Source of the DNA: Actinomycetospora lutea
GTDB taxonomy: Bacteria > Actinomycetota > Actinomycetes > Mycobacteriales > Pseudonocardiaceae
Assembly: GCF_028737205.1 (NCBI RefSeq)
Contig: NZ_JAQZAL010000004.1
Span: 229,472 to 293,471, forward strand
Direction of reading: 5' to 3'
Length of the DNA: 64,000 nucleotides
Shown: one piece after another, positions 39,783-48,971 of the stretch
Layout of the letters: each line of letters starts with the position of its first letter
Position numbering within the stretch: the first letter of the stretch is position 1
Program-made: the position numbers and the translations under genes
Notes under the pieces: model-generated
The model's input: only the letters and a program-made list of their open reading frames with translations
Database searches by the model: none
What the model was told of the DNA's origin: nothing

Positions 39783-40799
39783 GTGTCCGGACCCAACCCC
39801 GCCCTGACCCAGGTCGCCGGCCTGCCGATCGCCGATCCCGACCTCGCCACCGCGGTGAGCGAGGGCCTCGACCGCGTCGAGGACCTGCTGCGCCGCGAGG
39901 TGCACAGCGACTACCGGTTCGTGACCGACACGTCGCTGCATCTCATCGAGGCCGGCGGCAAGCGGTTCCGCCCGTTGCTGACGCTGCTCGCCGCCCAGGT
40001 CGCGGGCGGGACGTCGGAGGACGTGGTGGTCGCGGCGACGTCGGTGGAGCTCGTCCACCTCGCGACCCTGTACCACGACGACGTCATGGACGAGGCCGTC
40101 ATGCGCCGCGGCGCCGAGAGCGCCAACGCCCGCTGGGACAACAGCGTCGCGATCCTCACCGGCGACTACCTGTTCGCCCACGCCTCGCGGCTGGTCTCGC
40201 AGCTCGGCCCCGAGGCGGTCCGGATCATCGCGGAGACGTTCGCCGAGCTCGTCACGGGCCAGATGCGCGAGACCCGCGGGGCCCGCGAGGGCGAGGACGC
40301 CATCGAGCACTACCTGGCGGTCGTGGCCGAGAAGACCGGCTCGCTGATCGCCACGTCGGGGCGCTTCGGGGCGATGTTCGCGGGCGCGACCCCGGAGCAG
40401 GTGACGGCGCTGCGCCGGTTCGGCGAGATCATCGGGACCGCGTTCCAGGTCTCCGACGACATCATCGACATCGCCTCGCCGTCCGGTGACTCGGGCAAGG
40501 TCCCGGGCACCGACCTGCGTGAGGGCGTGGCGACGCTGCCGGTGCTCTACGCCCTCGCCGGCGACGGGCCCGAGGTGCCGCGGCTGCGCGAGCTGGGCGT
40601 GGGCACCCGCGAGCTCGACGACTCCGAGGTGGGCGAGGCGCTGGAGCTGCTGCGCCGCTCACGGGGCCTGGACGAGGCGCGCGCGGCCCTCGACGCCCGC
40701 GCCGACGCCGCCCGCGCCGAGCTCGCGACCCTGCCCGACGGCCCCGCCCGCGCCGCGCTCGCCGCCCTCCTCGACTACACGATCGCCCGCACGAGCTGA
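39783..40799 (+). CDS. grcC1: Polyprenyl diphosphate synthase (menaquinone tail)
   Basis: 338 aa trans-prenyltransferase. The first Asp-rich motif is YHDDVMDEA (D99, D100, D103), and the second is VSDDIIDIA near residue 226, with GGKRFRPLLTLLAA between helices. A long-chain product is expected, supplying the MenA side chain, as inferred from the men gene context. GTG 39783 is 5 nt behind nuoN, so the gene is probably co-transcribed with nuo. In M. tuberculosis grcC1 sits next to the menJ homologue; here nuoA-N separates them. Confidence 0.92.
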   Translation: MSGPNPALTQVAGLPIADPDLATAVSEGLDRVEDLLRREVHSDYRFVTDTSLHLIEAGGKRFRPLLTLLAAQVAGGTSEDVVVAATSVELVHLATLYHDDVMDEAVMRRGAESANARWDNSVAILTGDYLFAHASRLVSQLGPEAVRIIAETFAELVTGQMRETRGAREGEDAIEHYLAVVAEKTGSLIATSGRFGAMFAGATPEQVTALRRFGEIIGTAFQVSDDIIDIASPSGDSGKVPGTDLREGVATLPVLYALAGDGPEVPRLRELGVGTRELDDSEVGEALELLRRSRGLDEARAALDARADAARAELATLPDGPARAALAALLDYTIARTS

Positions 40800-40803
40800 C
40801 CCC

Positions 40804-40845
40804 TGTGAGCGGACTTCGGGGCGATCGCCCCGAAGTCCGCTCACA
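40804..40845. terminator. Bidirectional terminator, perfect 42-bp palindrome
   Basis: Left arm TGTGAGCGGACTTCGGGGCG is mirrored exactly on the right, centred on GCGATCGC. It separates the end of the nuo-grcC1 unit from the convergent rarD, and the rarD stop codon (40841-40843) is inside the right arm. No U-tract follows, typical of actinobacterial terminators. Confidence 0.75.
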
Positions 40846-41725
40846 AGGGGACGGGGGCGCGGCGGCCGGCGCGCAGGGCGTCCGTGGTGAAGATGAGCAG
40901 CGCGGCCCACACGAGCGAGACGCCGATCCAGCGCGACACCGGCATCGCCTCGCCGGCCACGAGCACCCCGAAGAGGAACTGCAGCGTGGGGTTGAGGTAC
41001 TGCAGCACGCCCAGCGTGGCCAGCGTCAGCCGCTTCGCCCCGGCGGCGAAGAGCAGCAGCGGCACCGCGGTCACGGGCCCCGCGGCGATCAGCAGCAGGG
41101 CGTGCCCGACGCCGTGGCCGGTGAAGGTCCCGACGCCCATCACCTGAATGACGACGATGTAGACGATTGCCAGCGGGCCGAGCAGGAAGCCCTCGGCGGT
41201 GAGCCCGGGGACCGGGTCGAGCGGCACCCGCTTCTTGACCAGCCCGTAGACCCCGAAGCTCACGGCCAGCACCAGGGTGATCCACGGCAGCCGCCCGGTC
41301 CCGACGGTCAGCACGGTGACCGCGGCCGCCGCCAGCCCGATCGCCACCCACTGCGCCGGGCGCAGCCGCTCGTGCAGCACGAGCACCGCGAGCAGCACCG
41401 CCACGAGCGGCGTGCCGTAGTAGCCCAGGGCGGCGTCCACGACGTGGTCGTGGGTGGTCGCCCAGATGTAGGTGCCCCAGTTCACCCCGATGAGCACCGA
41501 GCCGGCCGTGATCAGCAGCCACGTGCGCCACGGGAGGCCCCGCAGGTCGGACCACCGGCGCGCCACCGTGATGACGACCAGCATCCCCAGCAGCGTCCAG
41601 GCGACGCGGTGGGCGACGGACTCGACGGCGTCGGCGGGTGCCAGCAGCGGCCAGAAGGCCGGCGACACGCCCCAGAGGGCGTACGCGGTGACGGCGGCCG
41701 CGTACCCCCGACCCGCACCCGACAC
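40841..41725 (-). CDS. rarD: EamA-family transporter RarD
   Basis: 294 aa with ten predicted helices. YALWGVSPAFWPLL at the start and VSFGVYGLVKKRVPLDPVPG in the middle are typical of RarD. Family members export small metabolites; the substrate is unknown. GTG 41725 start. The stop codon lies in the terminator palindrome shared with grcC1. Confidence 0.88.
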   Translation of the reverse strand: MSGAGRGYAAAVTAYALWGVSPAFWPLLAPADAVESVAHRVAWTLLGMLVVITVARRWSDLRGLPWRTWLLITAGSVLIGVNWGTYIWATTHDHVVDAALGYYGTPLVAVLLAVLVLHERLRPAQWVAIGLAAAAVTVLTVGTGRLPWITLVLAVSFGVYGLVKKRVPLDPVPGLTAEGFLLGPLAIVYIVVIQVMGVGTFTGHGVGHALLLIAAGPVTAVPLLLFAAGAKRLTLATLGVLQYLNPTLQFLFGVLVAGEAMPVSRWIGVSLVWAALLIFTTDALRAGRRAPVPL

Positions 41726-41762
41726 CGGCGCCCCGGTCGCGGGCGCGGTGTCGGGCGCGGTG

Positions 41763-42860
41763 CTACTGCTCGTTCTCGGGCTCCGGCAGGACCGCCCAGG
41801 TGTCCTTGCCGGAGAGCAGGGCCTGCAGGTTGTCGCCCCGCTGCTCGGCCTGCTCGGTGGCCGCCGCGACCTGCGCCCGCGCGCCGTCGTCGTACGTCGG
41901 GCGGTCGACCTTGCGGAAGATGCCGGTGACGGTGTGGGTCAGGTCCTGGTCGGACAGGCGCGAGAGCGCGAAGGACTGGGTCGGGTCCTCCTCGCCGGCG
42001 CGGTGGACGACGACCGCGTCCTCGCCGACGTCCGCCACGCGGGCCACCTCCAGCCCGCCGGTCGCGGAGCGCACCACGCCCCACTCGTCCTCGTTGCCGA
42101 AGCGGATCGGCTCGCCGTCGACCAGCTTGATCAGCCGCTCGGCCACGTCGTCGCCCTTGCGCAGGACGTCGAACGACCCGTCGTTGAAGATCGGGCAGTC
42201 CTGGAAGATCTCGACGAGCGAGGCGCCGCGGTGGGCAGCGGCCTGGCGCAGGACCTCGGTGAGGCCCTTGCGGTCGGAGTCGAGCGCGCGGCCCACGAAC
42301 GTGGCCTCGGCGCCCAGGGCCAGCGACACCGGGTTGAACGGGGCGTCGACCGAGCCCATCGGCGTGGACTTGGTGACCTTGCCGACCTCGGAGGTCGGCG
42401 AGTACTGGCCCTTGGTCAGGCCGTAGATCCTGTTGTTGAACAGCAGGATCGTGATGTTCATGTTGCGGCGCAGCGCGTGGATCAGGTGGTTGCCCCCGAT
42501 CGACAGCGCGTCGCCGTCACCCGTGACGACCCACACCGACAGGTCGGGGCGCGTGACCGCCAGGCCCGTCGCGATCGTCGGCGCGCGCCCGTGGATCGAG
42601 TGCATGCCGTAGGTGTCGAGGTAGTACGGGAAGCGCGACGAGCACCCGATGCCCGAGACGAACACGATGTTCTCGCGCTTGAGGCCGAGCTCGGGCAGGA
42701 AGCCGCGCACCGAGGCGAGCACGGCGTAGTCGCCGCAGCCCGGGCACCAGCGGACCTCCTGGTCCGAGGTGTAGTCCTTGGCCTTCTGCGTCTCGTCGGT
42801 GGTCGGGACGAGGTCCAGGCCGCCGCCGAACGACGGCTGGCCGAGATCCGTTGCGGTCAT
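41763..42860 (-). CDS. korB: 2-oxoacid:ferredoxin oxidoreductase beta subunit
   Basis: 365 aa ThDP-binding subunit. WCPGCGDYAVLASVRGFLPE with two Cys, GIGCSSRFPYYLDTYGMHSI and the ThDP/Mg motif VTGDGDALSIGGNHLIHALR are clear. With KorA it oxidises 2-oxoglutarate (or another 2-oxoacid) to acyl-CoA and reduces ferredoxin. The ATG overlaps the korA stop by 4 nt. There is no separate gamma or delta (ferredoxin) subunit, as in the two-subunit actinobacterial enzyme. Confidence 0.95.
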   Translation of the reverse strand: MTATDLGQPSFGGGLDLVPTTDETQKAKDYTSDQEVRWCPGCGDYAVLASVRGFLPELGLKRENIVFVSGIGCSSRFPYYLDTYGMHSIHGRAPTIATGLAVTRPDLSVWVVTGDGDALSIGGNHLIHALRRNMNITILLFNNRIYGLTKGQYSPTSEVGKVTKSTPMGSVDAPFNPVSLALGAEATFVGRALDSDRKGLTEVLRQAAAHRGASLVEIFQDCPIFNDGSFDVLRKGDDVAERLIKLVDGEPIRFGNEDEWGVVRSATGGLEVARVADVGEDAVVVHRAGEEDPTQSFALSRLSDQDLTHTVTGIFRKVDRPTYDDGARAQVAAATEQAEQRGDNLQALLSGKDTWAVLPEPENEQ

Positions 42861-44743
42861 GCGGGCAGGTCCCCCTTCACGGCGTCGGTGAGGACGCCGG
42901 CGAGCTCCTCGGCCTGGAACGGCAGGCCGGCGACCTTGGTGTACGAGTGCGCGTCGACGAGGAACTTCGCGCGCAGCAGCATCGAGAGCTGCCCGAGGTT
43001 CATCTCCGGCACGACCACCCGGCGGTACGAGCGCAGCACGTCGCCGAGGTTCCCCGGCATCGGGTTGAGGTGGCGCAGGTGCGCCTGGGCCACCGACATC
43101 CCCGCCGCGCGGACCCGGCGGCACGCGGCGCCGATCGGGCCGAACGAGGAGCCCCAGCCGATCACCAGGACCTCGGCGTCACCGTCGGGGTCGTCGACGG
43201 TGAGGTCCGGGACCTCGATGCCCTCGATCTTGGCCTGGCGCAGCCGGACCATGCGGTCGTGGTTGTCCGGGTCGTAGGAGATCGTCCCGCGGCCGTCGGC
43301 CTTCTCGAGGCCGCCGATGCGGTGCTCGAGGCCCGCCGTGCCCGGGATCGCCCAGGGGCGCGCCAGGGTGTCGGCGTCGCGCAGGTACGGCCAGAACTCG
43401 CCGGACCCGTCGGGGGCGTTCGGCTCGGTCGCGAACGTCGTCGACAGGTCGGGCAGCGTCGCCACGTCCGGGATCGCCCACGGCTCGGAGCCGTTGGCGA
43501 TCGCGCCGTCGGAGAGCAGGAACACCGGGGTGCGGTAGGTCAGCGCCATCCGCACGGCGTCCAGCGCCGCGTCGAAGCAGTCGGCCGGTGACTGCGGCGC
43601 GATGATCGGCACCGGGGCCTCGCCGTTGCGCCCGTACATGGCCTGCAGCAGGTCGGCCTGCTCGGTCTTGGTGGGCAGGCCGGTCGACGGGCCACCGCGC
43701 TGCACGTCGAGGATCAGCAGCGGCAGCTCGAGGGCCACCGCGAGACCGATCGTCTCCGACTTCAGCGCGACACCGGGGCCGGACGTCGACGTGACGCCCA
43801 GCGAGCCGCCGAACGACGCGCCCAGCGCGGCGCCGATGCCGGCGATCTCGTCCTCGGCCTGGAACGTCGTGACGCCCATGCCCTTGTGCTTCGAGAGCTC
43901 GTGCAGGACGTCGGACGCCGGGGTGATCGGGTAGGTCCCGAGGAACACCGGCAGCTTGGCCTGCTGCCCGGCGGCGACGACGCCGTAGGCGAGCGCGAGG
44001 TTGCCGGTGATCTGCCGGTAGGTGCCCTCGGCCAGCCGCGCCGGGGCGACCTCGTAGGTGACCGCGAAGCTCTCGGTGGTCTCGCCGTAGTTCCAGCCGG
44101 CGCGGAACGCGAGGATGTTCGCCTCGGCCAGCTCGGGCTTCTTCGCGAACTTCTCGCGCAGGAACTGCTCGGTGCCCTCGGTGCCGCGGTGGTACATCCA
44201 CGACAGGAGCCCCAGCGCGAACATGTTCTTCGCGCGCTCGGCGTCCTTCTTGCTCATGCCGGTGGGCTCGAGCGCCCCGCGGGTCAGCGTCGCCATCGCG
44301 ACCTGGTGGGTGGTGTAGGGCTCCAGCGAGTCGTCCTCGAGGGGGTTCGACTCGTAGCCGACCTTCGCCAGGTTGCGCTTCGTGAACTCGTCGGTGTTGA
44401 CGATGAGCATCCCGCCGTGCGGGAGGTCGGCGATGTTCGCCTTGAGCGCCGCCGGGTTCATCGCCACCAGCACGTCGGGGCGGTCGCCCGGCGTGAGGAT
44501 GTCGTAGTCCGCGAAGTGGAGCTGGAAGCTCGACACCCCGGGCAGCGTCCCGGCGGGGGCGCGGATCTCGGCGGGGAAGTTGGGGAGCGTCGCCAGGTCG
44601 TTCCCGAACGCCGCGGCTTCAGAGGTGAACCGGTCGCCGGTCAGCTGCATGCCGTCCCCGGAGTCGCCCGCGAAGCGGATGACGACCCGATGGGTCTGGC
44701 GCACCTCCCGACCGGACGGCCCGACGGCGGTGTCAGTGCTCAT
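42857..44743 (-). CDS. korA: 2-oxoacid:ferredoxin oxidoreductase alpha subunit
   Basis: 628 aa, a fusion of gamma-like and alpha domains. The gamma part begins VVIRFAGDSGDGMQLTGDRF; the alpha Pyr domain has GTYPITPASDVLHELSKHKG, FQAEDEIAGIGAALGASFGG and TSTSGPGVALKSETIGLAVA. It pairs with KorB. ATG 44743 with GAAGGGAAG upstream is preferred to an in-frame ATG-like start 24 nt earlier. The 206-nt gap upstream is without genes. Confidence 0.95.
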   Translation of the reverse strand: MSTDTAVGPSGREVRQTHRVVIRFAGDSGDGMQLTGDRFTSEAAAFGNDLATLPNFPAEIRAPAGTLPGVSSFQLHFADYDILTPGDRPDVLVAMNPAALKANIADLPHGGMLIVNTDEFTKRNLAKVGYESNPLEDDSLEPYTTHQVAMATLTRGALEPTGMSKKDAERAKNMFALGLLSWMYHRGTEGTEQFLREKFAKKPELAEANILAFRAGWNYGETTESFAVTYEVAPARLAEGTYRQITGNLALAYGVVAAGQQAKLPVFLGTYPITPASDVLHELSKHKGMGVTTFQAEDEIAGIGAALGASFGGSLGVTSTSGPGVALKSETIGLAVALELPLLILDVQRGGPSTGLPTKTEQADLLQAMYGRNGEAPVPIIAPQSPADCFDAALDAVRMALTYRTPVFLLSDGAIANGSEPWAIPDVATLPDLSTTFATEPNAPDGSGEFWPYLRDADTLARPWAIPGTAGLEHRIGGLEKADGRGTISYDPDNHDRMVRLRQAKIEGIEVPDLTVDDPDGDAEVLVIGWGSSFGPIGAACRRVRAAGMSVAQAHLRHLNPMPGNLGDVLRSYRRVVVPEMNLGQLSMLLRAKFLVDAHSYTKVAGLPFQAEELAGVLTDAVKGDLPA

Positions 44744-44949
44744 CGGAGCAATCGCTTCCCTTCGCAACTCCTCGTGGTGAGTCCCCCGGGACGAGGCGGA
44801 CTACCCAGGCTAACCTCACCGCTCCGTGACCGGTCGGCGGCTGGTCGTGGGTCACAGGCTGGACCGAAAAAGGATGTTCCGCACGGCCGTCGTTCCCGGT
44901 GACGGCACTGTGTCACTCGCCGGGTCACTCCCGGGTCACTCCCCGGGTG

Positions 44950-45813
44950 TCACCTCTTCCCGGTCGCCTCGCGCACCCGCGCCAGCCCCTCGCGGAACCC
45001 CTCGGAGCGCAGCGACTCCAGCTGCGGGCCGACCTCCACGGCGACCGCGTCGCGGTGCCGGTCGAGCTGCGCGGTGGTGCGCAGCGTGGCCTTGGTGGCC
45101 AGCACGAGCTCGCGCGGCGCCGCGGCCGCGATCCCCGCCATGCGCAGCGCCTCGGTCACCGCCGCCGATCGTCGGGTCGAGCTCCGCTCCGCTTCGTCTC
45201 CCGATCGCCTGCCGCTGCCCTCGCCGGTCGCCACGCGCAGCACGAGGCCCAGCTCGGCGGCCCGCGAGGCGTCGAGCCCCTCGCCGCCGAGCAGCATCGC
45301 CGTCGTCACCTGCGGCCCGACCAGCCGCTGGGCCATCCACGTCATGCCGCCGCCGGGGTGCACGCCCAGGCGCAGGAAGCCCGGCTCGAAGCGGGCGGTG
45401 TCGCCGGCGATGCGCACGTCGGCGGCGAGCGCGAGGTTGAGCCCGGCGCCCACCGCGGGCCCGTCGACCGCCGCGAACGTCGGCAGCGGGCACTCGGCGA
45501 GGGCGAGGAACCCGGCGTAGATGTGCTCGAGCGCGTCCGGTCCCGCCTCGCCCGCGGCCGCGAGCTCGTCGAGGTCGCCGCCGGCGCAGAACGCGGGCTT
45601 GGGGTCGTCGTCGCCGGTGACGACGACGGCGCGCACCGACTCGTCGGCACCGACCTCGGCGAGCACGGCCACCAGGCGCTCCGAGAGCGCGCCGGTCATC
45701 GCGTTGCGCCGCTTCGGGTCGGACACGGTGAGCAGGGCGACACCGTCGAGGCGCTCGACGCGGACATCCGGGACACGTCGCGCCGCGGAGCTGGACCCTG
45801 TCTCAGTTGACAT
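44950..45813 (-). CDS. Enoyl-CoA hydratase/isomerase family protein
   Basis: 287 aa crotonase fold. The oxyanion-hole segments are PAFCAGGDLDEL and AVDGPAVGAGLNLALAADVR; the expected catalytic Glu region reads FEPGFLRLGVHPGGGMTW. About 20 residues after LGLVLRVA (GEGSGRRSGDEAERSSTRRS) interrupt the usual sequence, and that insert is made by a 30-nt repeat also present in nuoC. Start ATG 45813 is preferred; an upstream codon adds 4 residues. Substrate unknown. Confidence 0.85.
   Translation of the reverse strand: MSTETGSSSAARRVPDVRVERLDGVALLTVSDPKRRNAMTGALSERLVAVLAEVGADESVRAVVVTGDDDPKPAFCAGGDLDELAAAGEAGPDALEHIYAGFLALAECPLPTFAAVDGPAVGAGLNLALAADVRIAGDTARFEPGFLRLGVHPGGGMTWMAQRLVGPQVTTAMLLGGEGLDASRAAELGLVLRVATGEGSGRRSGDEAERSSTRRSAAVTEALRMAGIAAAAPRELVLATKATLRTTAQLDRHRDAVAVEVGPQLESLRSEGFREGLARVREATGKR
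45173..45202 (-). repeat. 30-nt intragenic repeat, copy in enoyl-CoA hydratase gene
   Basis: On the minus strand GGGAGACGAAGCGGAGCGGA followed by GCTCGACCCG, 27/30 identical to 24432-24461. It encodes GDEAERSSTR within an apparent insertion of the crotonase fold. Confidence 0.7.
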
Positions 45814-45866
45814 GCCCACCAGCATGCCGTGGGCGTGACGCGGCTCGCGGCCCGGGAGTCGTTGCC

Positions 45867-46451
45867 ATGGGTAACGTGCTGCGCGTGCCGATCCCGATCG
45901 ACCCGCCGGCGGACGCCGCGGCGCCGCAGCGCAACCCCAAGGCGCCTGCCCCCGGCGAGCGCACCGCGTCGCACTTCGAGGGCTGCCGCGGCTGCGGTGA
46001 CGTGCCGGGCAGCCTGCGCCTGCGCTCGTGGGTCGGCGACGACGGCGTCTCGGTGGTCAGCCGCTTCGACGTCCTCGACGAGCACCAGGGCGCGCCGGGC
46101 CTCCTGCACGGCGGGATGCTCATGACCGCGTTCGACGACGCCCTCGGCACCGCCTACACGCAGGTCACGCGGTCCGCGGTGACCGCGCGCCTGGAGACCG
46201 ACTTCCGGCGCCCGGTGCCCGTCGGCACCACGCTGTGGCTGCGCTCGCGCGTCGACGCCGTCGTCGGCCGCAAGATCTTCGTCTCCGGGGACGCCCACCT
46301 CGACGGGCTCGCCGGCGAGGTCGCCGGCACCGCGCGGGCGCTCTTCCTCAAGGTCGGCGTCGAGCACTTCCTGCGCCACGGGCGCCCCGAGGACCTCGAG
46401 GCGCTCGGGGCGAGCCGCGAGGTGATCGAGGCGGCGCGCGCGGCCCGCTGA
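45867..46451 (+). CDS. PaaI-like hot-dog thioesterase
   Basis: 194 aa. The hot-dog signature [20 protein letters not shown] is followed by [20 protein letters not shown]. The N-terminus has a CRGCGD pair of cysteines. Probable acyl-CoA thioesterase; the substrate is unknown. GGGAG sits 9 nt before ATG 45867. An alternative is a leaderless GTG at 45885, with TAACGT 7 nt upstream, which would shorten the protein by 6 residues. Confidence 0.82.
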   Translation: MGNVLRVPIPIDPPADAAAPQRNPKAPAPGERTASHFEGCRGCGDVPGSLRLRSWVGDDGVSVVSRFDVLDEHQGAPGLLHGGMLMTAFDDALGTAYTQVTRSAVTARLETDFRRPVPVGTTLWLRSRVDAVVGRKIFVSGDAHLDGLAGEVAGTARALFLKVGVEHFLRHGRPEDLEALGASREVIEAARAAR

Positions 46452-46519
46452 CCGGCGGGAACGGGCGGGGCGCCGGCGGCGTTGTCCCCGGTGACGGCTC
46501 CGTCCGAGGGGAGGTACCG

Positions 46520-47353
46520 GTGCGCAACGGGCTGAAGACGGCCGCGCTGCTCGGTCTGATGAGCGCGATCGTCCTGATCATCGGCTCGCTGTTCGGGCGC
46601 ACCGGGCTGCTGGTCGCGCTCGTCGTCGCGCTCGGCGTCAACGGCTACTCGTACTTCTTCTCCGACCGGCTGGCGCTGCGCGCGATGCACGCCCGTCCGG
46701 TGAGCGAGGCCGAGCAGCCGGTGATGTACCGGATCGTGCGCGAGCTCGCGACCGACGCCCACCAGCCGATGCCGCGGCTCTACGTCAGCCCCACCGACGC
46801 GCCCAACGCCTTCGCCACCGGCCGCAACCCGCGCAACGCCGCGGTCTGCGCCACCACGGGCATCCTCAGGTTGCTCGACGAGCGCGAGCTGCGCGGCGTG
46901 CTGGGCCACGAGCTCTCGCACGTCTACAACCGCGACATCCTCATCTCGTCGGTGGCCGGGGCGCTCTCCAGCGTCGTGTCCTACCTCGTGCTCGCCGCCC
47001 AGCTGTTCGGCGGCAGCCGCAACGTCCTCGCGACCCTGGCCGTCGCGATCATCGGGCCGGTCGCGGCGGCGATCGTGCAGATGTCGATCAGCCGGTCCCG
47101 CGAGTACCAGGCCGACGCGAGCGGCGCGACGCTCACCCACGACCCGCTGGCGCTGGCCTCGGCGCTGCGCAAGCTGCAGTACGGCACGGCCGTGGCGCCC
47201 CTGCCGCCGGATCCGCAGCTGGTCAGCCAGTCACACCTCATGATCGCGAACCCGTTCCGCCCGGGCGAGGGACTCTCGCGCCTGTTCTCGACCCACCCGC
47301 CGCTGGACGACCGCATCGCCCGCCTCGAGGCGATGTCCCGCAACGGCTCTTGA
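46520..47353 (+). CDS. htpX: HtpX-like M48 zinc metalloprotease
   Basis: 277 aa membrane protease. Two N-terminal helices ([38 protein letters not shown]), the zinc site [11 protein letters not shown] (H130, E131, H134), and a third ligand Glu in [13 protein letters not shown]. Role in membrane protein quality control is known for the family. GTG 46520 has GGGGAGG upstream. The position near menJ/grcC1 and yajQ agrees with the M. tuberculosis order. Confidence 0.95.
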   Translation: MRNGLKTAALLGLMSAIVLIIGSLFGRTGLLVALVVALGVNGYSYFFSDRLALRAMHARPVSEAEQPVMYRIVRELATDAHQPMPRLYVSPTDAPNAFATGRNPRNAAVCATTGILRLLDERELRGVLGHELSHVYNRDILISSVAGALSSVVSYLVLAAQLFGGSRNVLATLAVAIIGPVAAAIVQMSISRSREYQADASGATLTHDPLALASALRKLQYGTAVAPLPPDPQLVSQSHLMIANPFRPGEGLSRLFSTHPPLDDRIARLEAMSRNGS

Positions 47354-47451
47354 CGGTGCCGGGGCGCCGCGATCGGATGTCGGCAGCGTCGCGTCCGGGC
47401 CGGTGCCAGACCGGCGGATGGAGGCACCGGAGCCCTGGAGTGACCCACCCC

Positions 47452-47835
47452 ATGGCCGTTCGCATCGATCACCTCGCGCTCGCCGCCCGCGACGCCCGCG
47501 AGTCCGCCCGGTTCCTCGCCGACGTCCTCGGCCTGCCCGACCCCCACCCCTGGGGGCCGTTCGTCGCCGTCGACGTGGACGAGACGTTCACCATCGACTA
47601 CGCCACCCCGCCCGGGGAGTGGCCCGGCCAGCATGTCGCGTTCCTCGTCGGCGAGGACGAGTTCGACGTCGTCCTGGCCACGCTGCAGCACCGCGGCGTC
47701 ACCTACTGGGCCGACCCGCAGCAGCGCTGGGTCGGGCAGTACAACACCCACGACGGCGGGCGCGGCCTGTACTTCGACGACCCCGGCGGGCACCACTTCG
47801 AAGTGATCACCCGCCGGTACGGGTCCGGTGGGTGA
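47452..47835 (+). CDS. VOC (glyoxalase/dioxygenase fold) family protein
   Basis: 127 aa. One vicinal-oxygen-chelate unit: metal-ligand-like positions in IDHLALAARDARESARFLAD, and GRGLYFDDPGGHHFEVITR at the end. The substrate is not deducible. ATG 47452 is in an otherwise open frame that extends upstream without homology. Overlaps the next gene by 8 nt. Confidence 0.85.
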   Translation: MAVRIDHLALAARDARESARFLADVLGLPDPHPWGPFVAVDVDETFTIDYATPPGEWPGQHVAFLVGEDEFDVVLATLQHRGVTYWADPQQRWVGQYNTHDGGRGLYFDDPGGHHFEVITRRYGSGG

Positions 47836-48292
47836 GGTCCGGCGGGCGGGCCCCGACGACGCCGCGACCGTCGCGACCCTGCTCGACGACTTCAACACCG
47901 AGTTCGACACCCCGACCCCGGGTGTGGACGTCCTGACCGCCCGCCTCGCGGAGCGGCTGCGGGGCGACGACCTCGTCGCCCTCCTGCACGAGCCGCCCGG
48001 CGGGCCCGCCGACGGACTGGCCGTGGTGTCGTTCCGGCCGACCGTCTGGTTCGACGGCCCGGTCGCGCTGCTCGACGAGCTCTACGTGCGCCCGGACCGG
48101 CGCGGGCAGCGGATCGGGCACACGATCATCAGCGCCGTCGAGGCGCTGGCCGCGGAGCGCGGCGGGCGGATCGTGGAGGTCAACGTCGACGGCGAGGACG
48201 TCGACGCCCGCCGCTTCTACGCCGCGCACGGCTACGCCTGCGTCGAGCCGGGGGCGACCGAGCCGAGCTACTACTACGCCAAGGAGTGGTGA
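47828..48292 (+). CDS. GNAT family N-acetyltransferase
   Basis: 154 aa. The acetyl-CoA binding motif is LYVRPDRRGQRIGHTIISAV, and the C-terminal ARRFYAAHGYACVE is the usual final strand-helix. GTG 47828 lies inside the VOC gene, so the two are probably co-translated. Acceptor substrate unknown. Confidence 0.85.
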   Translation: MGEVRRAGPDDAATVATLLDDFNTEFDTPTPGVDVLTARLAERLRGDDLVALLHEPPGGPADGLAVVSFRPTVWFDGPVALLDELYVRPDRRGQRIGHTIISAVEALAAERGGRIVEVNVDGEDVDARRFYAAHGYACVEPGATEPSYYYAKEW

Positions 48293-48359
48293 CGACCCCG
48301 GGACGGACCGGGGGTCGACCCTGAGGTGGTGGACGGCCCGGGGCGGGACGGTCGTCGAC

Positions 48360-48920
48360 ATGACGATCGCCGCGCGCCAGACGGAGCGGGTCACCCGCGT
48401 GTTCCTCCTCGCCGACCAGGAGGCGGCCCGGGGCGGTGACGCCCGCGTCCGGACCGTCCACCTCCTGCTCGCCCTCGCCCGGGAGGAGCGCGACCGGGGC
48501 GGTGGCCTCGGCGGCGGCCTCCTCGACCCGCTCGACCTCGACGACGTGCGCGCCGAGGCGGCCATCCGGTTCCGGGGCGTGGGCTGGACCGGGCGCCGGC
48601 CCTACAGCCCCGGCGCGGTCGCCGCGCTCGACGCCGCGGTCCGGGTCGCCGACGAGTCCGCGGACCCGACCCTCGGCGTCCGGCACCTGCTCGTCGCCGT
48701 CCTCGCCGACGATGCCGAGGACGCGGCGCAGGTCCTGCACGCCTGCGACGTGGACGTCGACCGCCTGCGCGCCGGCGCCCGCCGCGAGCTCACCGCGGAC
48801 ACCAGCCCGCGCCCCTACGCCGCCGCCGGGCCCGTCCTGCCCCAGCTCGACCGCATCCTCGACACGCTGGGCCGCATCGACCGCCGCCTCGGCACCCTCG
48901 AGGGCCGCGCGGCGACCTGA
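48360..48920 (+). CDS. Stand-alone Clp N-domain protein
   Basis: 186 aa. Two ClpC/ClpA-type N-domain repeats can be seen (VRTVHLLLALAREERDRG; DPTLGVRHLLVAVLADDAED), with no AAA+ ATPase domain. A C-terminal helix (LPQLDRILDTLGRIDRRLGT) could be a coiled coil. Proteins like this may act as adaptors or degradation-chaperone interactors, but their role is unknown. ATG 48360 lacks a strong ribosome site. Convergent with the next gene. Confidence 0.72.
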   Translation: MTIAARQTERVTRVFLLADQEAARGGDARVRTVHLLLALAREERDRGGGLGGGLLDPLDLDDVRAEAAIRFRGVGWTGRRPYSPGAVAALDAAVRVADESADPTLGVRHLLVAVLADDAEDAAQVLHACDVDVDRLRAGARRELTADTSPRPYAAAGPVLPQLDRILDTLGRIDRRLGTLEGRAAT

Positions 48921-48930
48921 GGCGGCCCGT

Positions 48931-48971
48931 CCCCTCGAACCCCCCTCGAACCCCCGCTCGAACCCCGCTCA
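48931..48971. repeat. Short tandem repeat in convergent gap
   Basis: About three and a half degenerate copies of an 11-12-nt unit CTCGAACCCCC between the ClpN-like gene and the convergent flavoprotein gene, running into the latter's stop codon. No stem is obvious. Confidence 0.6.

Noticed and set aside
40804..40845. Palindrome considered as a Rex- or LexA-like operator or MITE
   Set aside because: Position between two convergent stop codons and absence of flanking target duplication fit a terminator better.
44744..44949. Possible small gene between korA and the enoyl-CoA hydratase gene
   Set aside because: Open frames there lack ribosome sites and coherent sequence; the gap holds only short CGGGTCACTC direct repeats and presumably the korA promoter.
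48931..48971. CRISPR-like array in the CTCGAACCC repeats
   Set aside because: Units are 11-12 nt without spacers and no cas genes are near.
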